From Dillenia suffruticosa (taxonomy: Eukaryota > Streptophyta > Magnoliopsida > Dilleniales > Dilleniaceae), in the NCBI GenBank assembly GCA_033439265.1, contig JAVTVX010000035.1, forward strand, positions 8,334,001 through 8,398,000: DNA of 64,000 nt, in the 5' to 3' direction. This document shows positions 13,601 through 25,018 of the stretch, piece by piece (position 1 is the stretch's first letter; each line of letters begins with the position of its first letter). A program made the position numbers and the translations under genes. Below the pieces are notes generated by a model. It worked only from the letters and a program-made list of their open reading frames with translations. It did no database searches and had not been told where the DNA came from.

Positions 13601-16600
13601 ATGTACACACATATTCATGTTTATAAGTATTAGCATCAATGAGAATAAAATCATAATCATTATGCAAAACTATGTTAAAAAGCATAAAGATCGACATTCA
13701 GTTATTTATTTGAATCAATAATTATGTCTGTAATTATTTTCATCAAAATTGAGTTTATATCTATCAAATTTATTTTATACTTTTCTGAAATTTCAAATGT
13801 AAATTATTAGCCAAAAAAAAATCAAAATATAGAGATATTGTGTCTGGCCATGTCAGACTCTGAAATTTTGACATCTCTATTGTGTCTGGCCATGTCAGAC
13901 TATGAAATTTTGATACTCAACTTGTTCATGTCCAAGATCAAAGTTAATCTCTAGACATGTACTTACATGTGCTCAACAGATGTAAGACACATTGAGACAC
14001 AAGTCATGTGGTGCGTTAGTGCTTTATAGATTATAAAACTCCAGATCTTCAGCCATCAGGATTTGGGATTTTGATACTCAACTTCCACACGACTACGTGC
14101 CAAAAATTATGTCAACCAAATATCCACCACCTATTAAAATCATAAGGTTATAAATTCTAATCACTATGAAGTGGCTACTAATAATTTCTGATAAACTTAC
14201 AACTATACAAACACATTTAGCATGAGCGACAATTTTCCGATCAGCTGCCAGCAGATTTTGAACGTTACAAAGCATTAGCTAATAAATTAGCATCTCAAGC
14301 CAATAATTCAAAAGAAATCATTAAATTTGCATCTCAAACCACAAAAAGCAATTATGTATTCCTTTATAATCTACTGGCATCAAGTCCTTTAAGTAGAGTT
14401 TGATAATTGAGAATTGAGAAGAATTGACAAGTGGTATGTGGTATTGCTATCACTACAATGTTAAAGCTACGTATGCAGGTAACAGGGATATACATATAAA
14501 AAAGGGGCTTGTTTAGGATAGTCCAAATCAAAGCTAAGCAGGAAATGCTGCACCCCATCTTCACTCTAAAGTCAAGGTAACCATATAATTTTTGTTATAG
14601 AGGAAAAACGTAAATCAACTGAGAGGGAAAACATATGACCTTGCTATTGATGCCTGTTGAGTCAAGCCAAATCATGCTTCAGACATAACTGACTCATTCA
14701 CTTTGACTTCTCAATACATTATTGTAGAAAAATTTTAGTACTCATAGCATGAGACGTAGTAATTACATTCAGTTCCTGAATTATTTGCCATTAGCTTGGA
14801 TATTGAAACTAGGACATTCAATCAAAAGGTTGATGAATCAGAACACAGAAGCCTAAGAAAATTTTCTTGTGCTAGTGTGAACAAAATATTCGAAGTGCAA
14901 TGCTTCTGAAAGCATTTTTCTGTTCACTTGGCTTTTCTTTTCCATGAAAAGTATTTTGGTTGGAACTATTTAGCTATACTATAACAATTTTATCATATTT
15001 TAATAAACAATGACATATCTAACAATTCTTGATCATATTCAAACCAAAAACATCTGCATTATACATGTGAAATCCTTGAATTGCATACATTAGTGTTAGC
15101 CAGCAGTCGAAATGCTTGGCCTTTGGTTCTCTGTGCAACTAATTTTCCATCTTGACCTCCTTTAAATCCCCACCTGAGATAAAAGGAAACAGCTTTTGAA
15201 AGAATAGACAATTGAAATAGCATCTCAATCAAAGTGCTATTACGTAAATAGCTGCATATTCTCAATGTACTCAAAAGGCTAATGACTGTCATTGGTGTAA
15301 AGCGCATATAGCTTGCAGAGAAACCCATCCAAGATTAAGTTATTATTCTGTTTAACCAATATAAGTTGAAATTAAATCGTTCTTCTCCAGACTGAAGGTA
15401 AATCAATCCACACTTTTTGGATATTAAAAATTAACCAAGTTATAATCTTCAAGCAACCGAATAAAAAACACTAAAAGAGGATAAATTGAACATTACAGAT
15501 GAAGAATACAAAGCAAGCTGCGAAGTAGATGGAAATCTGTAAAAATATTGAGGCTGAAATACATTAAAAAGCACATCTTAATTGTGGGCAGCTTTAACTC
15601 AAACATTTTCATTCATCCTCACTATAGGATGAAATGAAGTAATTGTTAGGTATAGAACAATATTGATGCAAAAGGTTAATATAACTGAACAATGTTCAGT
15701 TCCTAGAAATTAGGAGTTCTTAATCATGCATTAGGTTTGAAAAATAGGCGCTCCCCATACCTAGGGAACTTAGTAGGGGCTAGACAGGATTTGAAGTTCC
15801 AGCCTCATTGGTTTAAAACATGTAAACAGATGATGAAAAAATGGCTCATTCCCGGTATTTACACCTTGCCTCTTTTCTCCTCAGTCAATTAAACATAAAA
15901 CACCTGCAGCTTTCTGAAAAGGAGCATTTGTGTACCTCACATAAGGTCCGTCATGCATTATCATGTTGCACATATGTCGTGATCATCAAATTCGGACTCA
16001 AATGCATTTTTCAGTATGACTAAATTAATTTCGATACCTAGAGAATACACAAGAGCTTCTCATAACCATGATGACAGTCATATAGAAACTGGGTAATACC
16101 TAAGATCCATTTGAAAATTTTACATAACAGACACCACGCTGTTTCTCAACCCTTGTAAATTTTGCAAGATCTTGTTTCTTCCAAAGATATCAAGTAGTCA
16201 TAAACTGTAAGAAACTAAAAGATTTTGCATCAATTATTCACATTTGACTTTAATATTTCAAATCCTAACAGCATTCAAGTTAACTAGGATCTGGTGAATT
16301 TTATTTAGGATGCGAAATGTATGAGTTGAGTGTGACAAGGAAGAAAAGAGGCAGGGTGGTAACAGAATCCACATGGAGAGAGAACTGTTTAAGCCACCTC
16401 TCAAGATTTAAATGAATATGTTTGAAAAATCATTCCATCCCTTTCATTTTGGTATAAGCAAATGAGCAAGAAAAAATAAATTGAAGCCTTAAATGCCAAG
16501 GATTTCATGCATATGTGAGTAAACCATCAAGGTTGTATTATTTATGCGAAACCTTATTCGAGTCTAGTTAAGATTGTGACTGTTTTAGCTTTCCTGGAAA

Positions 16601-18380
16601 CTCACACCATGCTTGGAACCAGATAGATCCACCAAAATTTTGGGTTTTTAGAGCCTGGAACAAAGATATATGAGTAAATTAAGCAATTTATTTTAGATCC
16701 CCAAAAAGTGTGGTGCTCTAAATTGTCACAAGGTTCATAAATTTGCAAATGAATTCATTTAGAGAATGGACCATATAATCCATGATTGGAAAGACTTCCA
16801 CTTTTAAAAGTGTAGTTTCAAGAAATGAGAATCTATATACAAATAGTTTGAATAACATAATTCACTTCAAATGAACTAAATTTACTTTTCATGGTTTCAA
16901 GCAAAGCATTAGGGCTTCTATGGTAAACTAAGCATACGTAGAGTTGAGGTGGTGTAATAAATCACAGTAATTTATCGTTTCTACCTTTTGAGAGAGAGGA
17001 AGATAATTATTTATGTTTCAAATAATCTTTGTTATTGAGTTTCTAATCAAAAGTTTGAAGTTCACCTTTCAAAGTGGTGACTTGCGCAAGCAAGAAGGTC
17101 AATTAGGGAACTTGCATCAATAGGTCAACAAACACCAGAAAGTCCATCAACCAATGCAGTAGCGAGTTAATTGTAGCTTGTAGCGTTGGTGGTTGATTTA
17201 AATTGACTAGACAATATATCCTTCATCTTAGGTTATGGCTGACTTCTTCATTTTACCATTTCCTTATGCTATTTTGATAACTCAATTTGCAACCTCAAAT
17301 TTTCTGTTTACCAAAACAAAACCATTTATTCTGATGGTTTTGTAACTTCACGTTCGGGTGAGTCTCATTCTTTGTCTATAAGAGGCTGCATAATGGTTTT
17401 CAAGGGCTAGCTAGAGCTTGGAATGACAGCTAGATCTGCCTCATTTCTTCAATGTATCACTGACAGGTAAAAGTGGGTGCATACTGTCCTTCCTCTGACA
17501 GGGTATTCTGACTAAAAGAAAGGTACCCAAGGAAAACCCAATCCCCAAATACTGATCATAAAATGTTACACTTCCATACAATTCATCGAGTTACCTCCGC
17601 TAAAGAAGACTGATAACTAAAGAATCACCATCCTGGATGGAAGTTAATTATCTATAAGACCAAATAGATAGACTATTGCAATTGCCTATCCTCAGGCTCC
17701 ACTTTCATAAGCAGCCCGAGCCTTCTACACCAAGACACATACAATAGACTACTTGATTATATCTCTTCCAAGCCCCGCCAATCCCAGATTTTGCGACATA
17801 TAATGTGCACTAGCCTATCAAAATCACTACCTCAGATATCAACACAGACCTTGGACAACATTTGTAATGCCACCAAAAAAATCTGTTTCTTGCAGTAACA
17901 TTAAAACCTATCCAAATCCATAACGTACTAAAATAAGCTAGATTCATTCTTAATTTCAAGAAAGATAAGGAAGGTTCCAATTTTTTACCACCAATTTTAC
18001 AGAAAAGCCATTACATTCATTACATTTCCTAAAATTATCAAGCATTTCCAACAGTTCATACCTCTATTGTACTGCACAAAACATATTTATCCTTTCTAAC
18101 TCCACAACAGACAAACATAACTAAACCCCATCGACCTAAAACAGGATAACGTCCTTTTTACCAGAAATAGTACAAGGAAATCCAAAATTCCCTTCTGGGT
18201 CACTCACATGTGGGCATAAGAATTACAGAACAATCAATAATTAGAATCCAAAAAATAAAATCATGTGAAAAAAACAAGAAGTGGGTTTTAATTTTGAGTT
18301 TACCAGAAGATGACTGCAGAATGATTAGGGTTGGAAAATAGGGAAGTCGAAGAAGGGAGGGGAAGAGAGGAGGAAAGCAT
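10676..18380 (-). CDS. Chloroplast one-helix LHC-like protein, 139 aa, five exons
   Basis: Exons on the minus strand: 18304-18380, 15089-15173, 11919-12029, 10807-10908 and 10676-10720. They total 420 nt, all phases close and all introns are GT-AG. Residues 1-26 are Ser/Pro-rich (MLSSSLPLPSSTSLFSNPNH), a typical chloroplast transit peptide. Residues 27-54 are Gly/Lys-rich. Residues 55-91 form a charged, probably helical linker (VDPLEAKRLAAKQMQEIRAK). Residues 97-116 make one hydrophobic helix opening with EAINGAWAIIG, close to the chlorophyll-binding ExxNGRxAM motif of the LHC/ELIP/HLIP superfamily, followed by LVLEGQTGRS and the tail LAEYWKAIVSFFFQ. The motif Arg is Ala and the Met is Ile, so pigment binding is uncertain. 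Such proteins act in thylakoid photoprotection or pigment-protein assembly. The exact subfamily is not resolved. The start is the ATG that opens the transit peptide; its exon ends in phase with exon 2. Confidence 0.85.
13081..13162. repeat. Two-copy tandem repeat, 42 bp period (intron 2 of the one-helix gene)
   Basis: ACTCATCTCACAAACAGCAT starts at 13081 and again at 13123, and the copies are nearly identical over about 40 bases. It lies in the intron between exons 2 and 3. Confidence 0.9.
13836..13919. repeat. Second two-copy tandem repeat, 42 bp period (same intron)
   Basis: TATTGTGTCTGGCCATGTCA begins at 13836 and again at 13878, and the copies differ by a few bases near their ends. The sequence is unrelated to the repeat at 13081, although the period is the same. 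Confidence 0.9.
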
Positions 18381-20636
18381 CTCCCGAGTCCACAGAAAAA
18401 GACCAATTGAAAATTTTCCGATTTTCACTCCAACCACGCGCCAGCCCTCTTATCGAGACTTCCCCAAGGTGTGGTATGGATTCATGGTTCGGCACAACGT
18501 GAGGCTCGGCACATGGAGATGCACCTTTTGTTTTCCCACATTTTATTTTCTTCAGACCAAATTTATCATTTGAGTTTTCAATCACTGGAAAAAACACAAT
18601 TTAATTTCTCCCCTACAAAACTCACGTTAATCTCTCCCAAAAATAATTATATTATTTTCAATTTTATCTCTTTAAATATATTAATTTTAAATTTGTCACT
18701 CTCTAAAACTACGAAATTTATTTTTTCTCTTTTCAAAACTAAATTCAATAGTTTCATTTATTTAAAAATTAATTTAATTTGTATTTTCTCCCTAGGAATG
18801 AGTTTATTTCAAGTTTTCTCTTTAAAAAATTAAATTTATTTTTCTCACCCTAAATTTAAGTACATTAATTTATTCTCTTAAAACAAATGAAAATATTTCA
18901 AAATTTAACGGTCTAAATACATTGGTCTTTATGTTTCTATCACTAAAAAATCTAATTTAATATTTTTCTCTCTAATTTAAACATATTAATTTTCTTTCCA
19001 AAAAGATCAATTAGTTCACATTTTTTCTTTTAATTTTTTTTTTCTCTTTAAAAGAGTAAATTTTCATTTATTTTCTCTCCTCTCGTGTTATCACAGATTT
19101 CCTAAACGGAGTCGAGAAGGGCAGCACATTGATCGCTAATGGATGTTGCAAAATTCATTAACCATTTCATCAAATTTAATGTGAATATAGATATCAAATA
19201 GATTATATTAAATTTATATTATATAAATTATACATTGAAAATATACAAATATATATTATTTAAAGTTTACTCCTTTCATACACCAGTTTACTTCTGCCCA
19301 AAACCTGTTGGTATGAGTTTTGGGTTAAATTTATTTAATACAAAAATCATAACGAGCTGAACTTTTAACATAATGAAAAACTTAGAATTTGGCCTTAATA
19401 ATAGCTCGACCAACACAGGCCAGGCTCAAAAAAGCTCGACTGTTTACTTAACATGAAAGCATTTTAATTCTTTTTTTTTTTTTTTTTTTTTTTTTTTGCT
19501 TCAGAAGAGTTGGGGGCAAAAACTTTTTCTAGATATAAATGGGGTTGTAAATAAATTACAATTTGTGATTTGACTCCATTCATTGATTTCACTAAATTGG
19601 GCTCAAATAAAAGTTATAGACTTGGTAAGATTTTAATATAACTTATTTTCTAACAAAGAAAATTGAATATTTATATAATTTGAAGACTTTAATATGAAAA
19701 TAGATCGAAATTGTTTTAATTCGACTAATAATATTGAGTCATGATAAATTGTTAAATATTTTTTTTTTGTCTTTAAACATTATATATATATATTTCTAAC
19801 TAAGATAGCAGAAAAGTTTATTTTGATTTTAAGAATAATTTAAATTGAAATCAAAATTATTAGATATTTGAATTATCATGTCGTTACTAAATCTTTCGTG
19901 ATGATAAGAGTATTAATTTTTTTATTTGATAGATTTACTTAAAAAGATAAAGGGGAAAAAACACTCCAATGAAGTAACAATTCATGTATTATAAAATCAA
20001 TCTCATATTTGAGGTTAAAAATCAAAGTTTCACTTTGAGGAGCCAGTCCAACCTAGAATAAGCAAATGAAGAACTAGGATTCTGATACACAAACAGCAAG
20101 ATTCCACTTGCAATCAGATTCTAAGGATGTTCAGAGAAAGCGACCATTGTAACCATTTTAGGGTTCCTGGGAATTTGTCAGAAAATTTGAGGATTAGACT
20201 GACTTGGTCACAATTGGGCACGGTTGCAACACAAATTGTTAGCCCCAAATTAAAAAGTTTTGGATTGAAGCTTAGTATTCAATTCTTAATAATCAAACTT
20301 TAATAATAATAATAATAATAATATGGGCCCCAAGAGCAGAATTAGTGTGGTACTTTGTGACTTAATTAAAAGTGATAATATTGATGTATTTGTACAAGTG
20401 GCTGGATTTATCCAGGATGATGATCTTCCAAGGCAGCAACTGGATGTGAAAGCTTGTTAATGCCAGCTTTCCTGCTAATTGTTTTCATTTTTTTTTTTTT
20501 TTTGTCTTCTTTGTTGAACTTAAAATCTTCAAAAGAAATGCAGACTCCCTTGCTATTTAAGCAAATTTAGGTCGGAGGTAAAATGGCCACTTACTTTTCT
20601 CTAAAAAGTCTTTCAGATTTTCTTTAATATTTTTGC
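18381..20636. other. Upstream flank of the one-helix gene; no gene seen
   Basis: The first 200 bases should hold the promoter and 5' UTR of the minus-strand one-helix gene, and are the least AT-rich part. Beyond lie pyrimidine-biased repeats (18590-19085), a 27-T run (19471-19497) and AT-rich sequence. Plus-strand frames at 18331-18573 and 18471-18833 are a shadow of the gene's 5' end and of the TTCTCTC repeats. Confidence 0.5.
18590..19085. repeat. Diverged TTCTCTC/AAATTTA-type minisatellite
   Basis: About 500 bases alternate between TTTCTCTC-like segments and AAATTAAATTTATT-like segments at irregular 40-60 base spacing. This suggests an old tandem array. Unit boundaries cannot be set by eye. 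Confidence 0.4.
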
Positions 20637-21577
20637 TCATGGAAAGTCTTCAAGGACAGGTGGGCTAGTTGATACCTCTCTATATCCCACGTTCCCTTGC
20701 AATTCAATCTCTTCTCCGTGGATTTTCTTGCACTGAAAATATAGAACACTAAACACCATATATGTAAACATCTTCACACAGAAGACTGAGTTTATAATAA
20801 GCAACCCTACAATTTTCTCAGTAGCTGGGAATGTTGTGAGAAGAATCAATCTAAAACCTTCAAACACAACAATTGATACTATCCCAAAGACAAGATTTAG
20901 GACAAACCCTTGTAACTTTGATCCTTTTATGAGCATTGAGGCCTTTCCAGGAGCCTCAATTCCATAGCATGTCTCCTCAACAATAGAAACAACAAGGCCT
21001 AATACCCAAGCAGAAGACATATAAAGATAGATGCTCATGCCAAGAACACCAATGTTATAGAAATTGCACGGGAGCAAAAAGATTGGTAACCACTTGTACT
21101 AAGGTCGAGTAGAAAACCAACAAGCCAACCTGTGCAGACTACACTAAATACTGTGATGAACTACCATGTAATGAGGGGCCTTATAAAAGAACTTAGTATT
21201 CTCGTTAGCGAGTCAATGAAGAATAAGTCACTCTCATTGCAAGTGGCAGAAGAAGCAACAACTATCACCACCGAAGAGAAAAGTGAAGCAACAGAGTACG
21301 CTAGAAGGAGTACGGGTTGAACTCCTCCAAGTTCTTTGGAAGACATGATAAGACTAGCAAATTCGGTGCTAAGAGGGCTTGCAGTGAGGAGGAAGCTGTC
21401 ATTGATAAGAGATGAGGCTACGGATGATTTGGTCGAAGAATTGCTAGATAGATAGAGAAAAGAGTAAGAGAAAAGGGGCATCACAGTTATGGAGGCAATG
21501 AGCTTGCCATTTTTAGAGAGAATTTTGTTTGCTTCTTTCAGAATTCCAACTAGACCTAACCTTTTGGAGGAATGCAT
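20637..21577 (-). pseudogene. Broken multi-pass membrane protein gene (plant-specific family)
   Basis: Two adjacent frames on the minus strand make one protein-like sequence of about 310 residues. The first runs from the ATG at 21577 (MHSSKRLGLVGILKEANKIL) to an in-frame TAG at 21161-21163 after FIRPLITW. The same frame stays open beyond the stop (FITVFSVVCTGWLVGFLLDL), then a frameshift near 21075-21110 is needed to join the second part (LLPCNFYNIGVLGMSIYLYM to STSPPVLEDFP, stop at 20637). Several hydrophobic segments and the GILKEA-type start resemble an uncharacterised family of plant transmembrane proteins. Its C-terminal part has an IYL..VLGLVVSIVEE segment like VYL..LGLVVSVLEA in the intact gene at 30202-31167, so the two may be relatives. 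No intron fits the stop. One nonsense and one frameshift change argue for a pseudogene, although sequencing error is possible. Confidence 0.7.
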
Positions 21578-22090
21578 GCCTTGATGGAACTTTGGAAAGA
21601 TAATCTAATCCAGAATTAAATTTGTTTATATACAAGTCATGTATATGGTCTTAAATATCCATGAGTTGATCTAGTCCCATTTGATCTACCTTTGAAGCTG
21701 GGGGAGGAGGGGAAGAAGATTTCTCGTCTTCGGTGAATAAGGATGCATTGTTGACTTGGTCACATTGAACTAGCGCTTTTAAAAAATCATACTTTTATTG
21801 ACAACCTTACAGTTTTCAAATACTTGGTAATATTTCATAAGATCAGCTGGTACAACAAAAATATCCTAAAAAGAAAATTCAAATGGATACCCTTCCTAGC
21901 AACCATATGTGTCTTAGTCATTACACCCATTACACGCTATTTCTATATGATTGCAGCAATAGACTGTTAACGGCTGGTGTTTTTCTGCCAAGTTAATCAC
22001 ACTTGTCCTATGTGTAATGGCTCTGAGTCTAACTCAAAGACAATAGCAATATTGATGGCACCCTCCATGTTTTTGCTTTGCAAAAGGGGG

Positions 22091-22098
<8 letters not shown>

Positions 22099-22143
<45 letters not shown>
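22099..22143. repeat. (AT)22 microsatellite
   Basis: Alternating AT for 45 bases, preceded by a run of nine A. Confidence 0.95.
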
Positions 22144-22146
<3 letters not shown>

Positions 22147-23787
22147 ATAAAGCCGAAGTGATCTAAATGGTGCCGACATAAACATCCTTTTAGCTCTTCT
22201 AACTAACAGAATATTGTTATCCCTATGCCATATGTTGATCTTACTCACAGAAAGCAGAGCGCTAGTCACGTAGTTGCAAAGGAATCATCTCAATTAACAT
22301 TAAGATATGCAAGTGGGAGGATATAGGACACATCTGCACTTGTACCAAGTTTCAACAATAGAAGTCTGACAAATTACTTCGTATATTCTTGAATGGTTTC
22401 TTTAATATGTTCATGACAGAATCTTTTGATACGATGAAACTGCTTTAAGGTCTATGATAGTCTATGTTGCAGACAATGTAAGAGTATAATATGAAAAGGA
22501 TATGCGGCATATTGTGGGAAGAACATATTTCAGCCGATGCATGCAAATGCGAAGGTCACAAGCAAATCATCTTCCGGTTTTGATGTGCACTTTTAGTTTT
22601 TCTTGGAACACAAACGTGCACTCCTATCTTGGCATGTTGCCTCTAACCTTGATTCACTAAATTTCACTGCTTACAACAAATCTAACAAATGGAAGCATGT
22701 AGGTTGGAATTGTAGAAGATGGAAAGAAGTAAAAGTTTTATGCCAGCATCAATCTTTTATCATTCTTTTATAAAGATCATGAATTTGAACTCCAAAAGGG
22801 GATTCCACTAATTTTATTCACATCAGACATGGTCACGATCAAATGTATCAAATTTTATATATTAACTATCATACACAACATACTTTTAACAGATACTTCT
22901 TTTCTCTCTTAACATACTTACAAGCAAGTTTGTATTTTTGTGACTCCATTTTATTCTGTAACTCTAATTTATTCTTATTTAAGAATGGTTATTTTCTAAT
23001 TAAAAAAAAAATCTTCCAAAGATTAAGCACAAAGACCAACTAAAAAACCCAAAATTGGTACTAAATGATTTTTTCTTTTCATGTATAAATTTCTTGTGGA
23101 TAATTACTCTCCCTCTAATCCAACGTAACAAGGATGACTGCAAGCCTAAAACAAAAGCCTTCATACAAATCGAAAAGGGTGTAGCCACTTTTTCTCCGCA
23201 ATTTGCCTTCCTCCTCAGGTCCACCTTTTACTTTTTACGTGGCAAATTAAGGAAAAAGAAAAGAAAAGAAAAGGAAAAAAGCTAACCAGCATACAGAGAT
23301 CAAAAGCTAAACTAGACGAGATGAATTAACAGCTGGTAAAGTCGACTTCGGACAGGCTAATCATACCCTTTTGCTATTCTAATATTAAATTTTAGCATAA
23401 TATGATTATTTTTGGATTTTCCGGTGAATGCTATGAATAAATCCCTCTCCTCATGAGCGGAAAAGTTTTATGTGAGATGATGACGGGAGCCGAACCACTG
23501 TGCTGAGTAGTTAAATGCACATGCTTAGAATTTCCAGCCAGGTTTGGAAGCCTCCCGCGGGCTTGGGCTAGTTAGAGAGACGGGAAGGATTTGGGTTAAA
23601 CCCAGTCTCTGCCCTTCAGTGTTGTTCGGGCCTAGAGCCTGTGTTTCCTTTTTATTTGGAATTTTGGGCTGATAGCCCGACTAATCGGTCAAAATTTTTT
23701 AAACAGTTGCAAAAGGCCCAAAAAAAAAGTTGAAGAAGTGATGATAATTTAATAGAAGAGTGAATCGGTCAGAATTTGGTAGTGTTT

Positions 23788-23788
<1 letters not shown>

Positions 23789-23826
<38 letters not shown>
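23789..23826. repeat. 38-base poly-T tract
   Basis: Uninterrupted T run, the longest homopolymer in the window. It could be the tail of a minus-strand retroposon, but no element body was recognised beside it. Confidence 0.9.
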
Positions 23827-23829
<3 letters not shown>

Positions 23830-24414
23830 GGCAATGGAGGAGAAGATCAAATTTAGAACATTTATTACGTCAGGAAATTTAAGGGCAAAAATTAATATAA
23901 CAATAAAAAATTCTAAGTATTCATAATTTCGCTAAACTATTATAATATATTTTTTTATATAAAAAATCCAAATAAAAAAGTAAAATATTCTTGAAATCAA
24001 ATTAATCATTTATTTATTTTGATACACAATATTCTTTAATATATTATAAATAATAATTTAAATTTTTAGATGATTACTTGAGTCAAAACTCTCGTGACTC
24101 AATTGTCATATTTGATTGGCAAATATCAGCCAAGCCATAAGCATGTGAATTTGTTGGGAATATATTTAGTTTAAGCTTTTATATTTCTATTTTGTTTGTG
24201 GCAATAGGTATTGGTTTAAATTATTGAAAATACAAATTAAAAAAATATATATATCACTCCGAAGATTTTTATAACATTTTTTTTTTCTAAATTATATATA
24301 ATATGAATACAAAATGATAAAGTGATAACTTATCGAGATGCAAAATTGCTTATGACTTTTACAATTTTTCACCAAATATCCCTCCAATATTTGCCTTGCA
24401 CAAGAGAATAACGT

Positions 24415-24440
24415 TATATATATATATATATATATATATA
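24415..24440. repeat. (TA)13 microsatellite
   Basis: Alternating TA at the left edge of the polypurine repeat complex. Confidence 0.95.
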
Positions 24441-24539
24441 CTAGGAGGGAGGGTTTTGACTGCACAAGGTGCAGCCTTGGCCAAGGTTTGTTTGTTTGTT
24501 TTGTTTTTGTTTTTTTTCCTTTTGTGTGTATTATAATTA

Positions 24540-24917
24540 TCGAAAGAAAATGGTGAAGCGTGAAAAAAAAAAGAAGTAAAAAAGAAAAAGAAGAAACAAA
24601 AAAAAAGTAGTGAAAAAAAGAAATAGCAGAAAACCGATAACAAGGGAATCTAAAAAAAGTGAGTGCAAAAAAAAGAAAGGTGGAGGGTGGAAAAAAAATA
24701 GAAGAAAAAGAAACCAAAAAAAAGTAAAAAGATAAAAAAAAAAAAAAAAGGAAAAGTGAAGGGTGAAAAAAAAAAGAAGCAAAAAAAAAAAAACAGAAGG
24801 GTAAAGGGTGAAAAAAAAAAGTAAAAAAAAAAAAGGAGAAGAAATCCCAATAAAAAGAACAGTAGCAAAGTGTTACCATCCAAGGTGGTCATTCCTCCCA
24901 CCTCCACCTCCCTACTT
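24540..24917 (+). repeat. Polypurine minisatellite block 1 with anchor tail
   Basis: Almost pure A/G on the plus strand (GAAAAAAAAAGAAGTAAAAA-like units with GTGAAGGGTG spacers). An internal anchor lies at about 24624 (AATAGCAGAAAACCGATAAC). The block ends in AGTAGCAAAGTGTTACCATC and a C-rich tail to 24917. The tail matches those ending blocks 2 and 3. Minus-strand Phe/Ser/Leu-rich frames of up to 195 codons here come from composition and are not genes. Confidence 0.85.
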
Positions 24918-25018
24918 GTTTGTTTTTTTTTTTTTAAAAACCTTTAATGGTATGTAATTGTATATAATTTTTTTATCAAATGATATTTTAGTAAATTAAA
25001 TAACCAAGGTATACCCAA

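Larger units (their letters stand above)
21578..24414. other. Gene-free stretch; microsatellites and poly-T
   Basis: No coding sequence was recognised. It includes the 5' flank of the membrane protein pseudogene, an (AT)n tract and a 38-base T run. A segment at about 23490-23640 (AGTAGTTAAATGCACATGCT, then CAGGTTTGGAAGCCTCC) has a loose tRNA-like layout and might be another SINE type, but no second copy is in the window. Confidence 0.5.

Noticed and set aside
15059-15328. 89-codon minus-strand frame that could extend exon 2 of the one-helix gene upstream
   Set aside because: A strong acceptor (TTTCCTTTTATCTCAG) at 15174 and a phase-matched transit-peptide exon at 18304-18380 explain the gene better.
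16100-16183. Exon-like peptide WKKQDLAKFTRVEKQRGVCY on the minus strand, inside intron 1 of the one-helix gene
   Set aside because: Its frame does not connect in phase to exon 2, it ends in a stop, and exons 1 and 2 join cleanly without it. It may be a fragment of another gene.
24292-24907. Minus-strand open frames up to 195 codons, rich in Phe, Ser and Leu
   Set aside because: They arise from the A/G-only composition of the plus strand, which removes stop codons. Overlapping frames all look alike, and there is no domain or start context.
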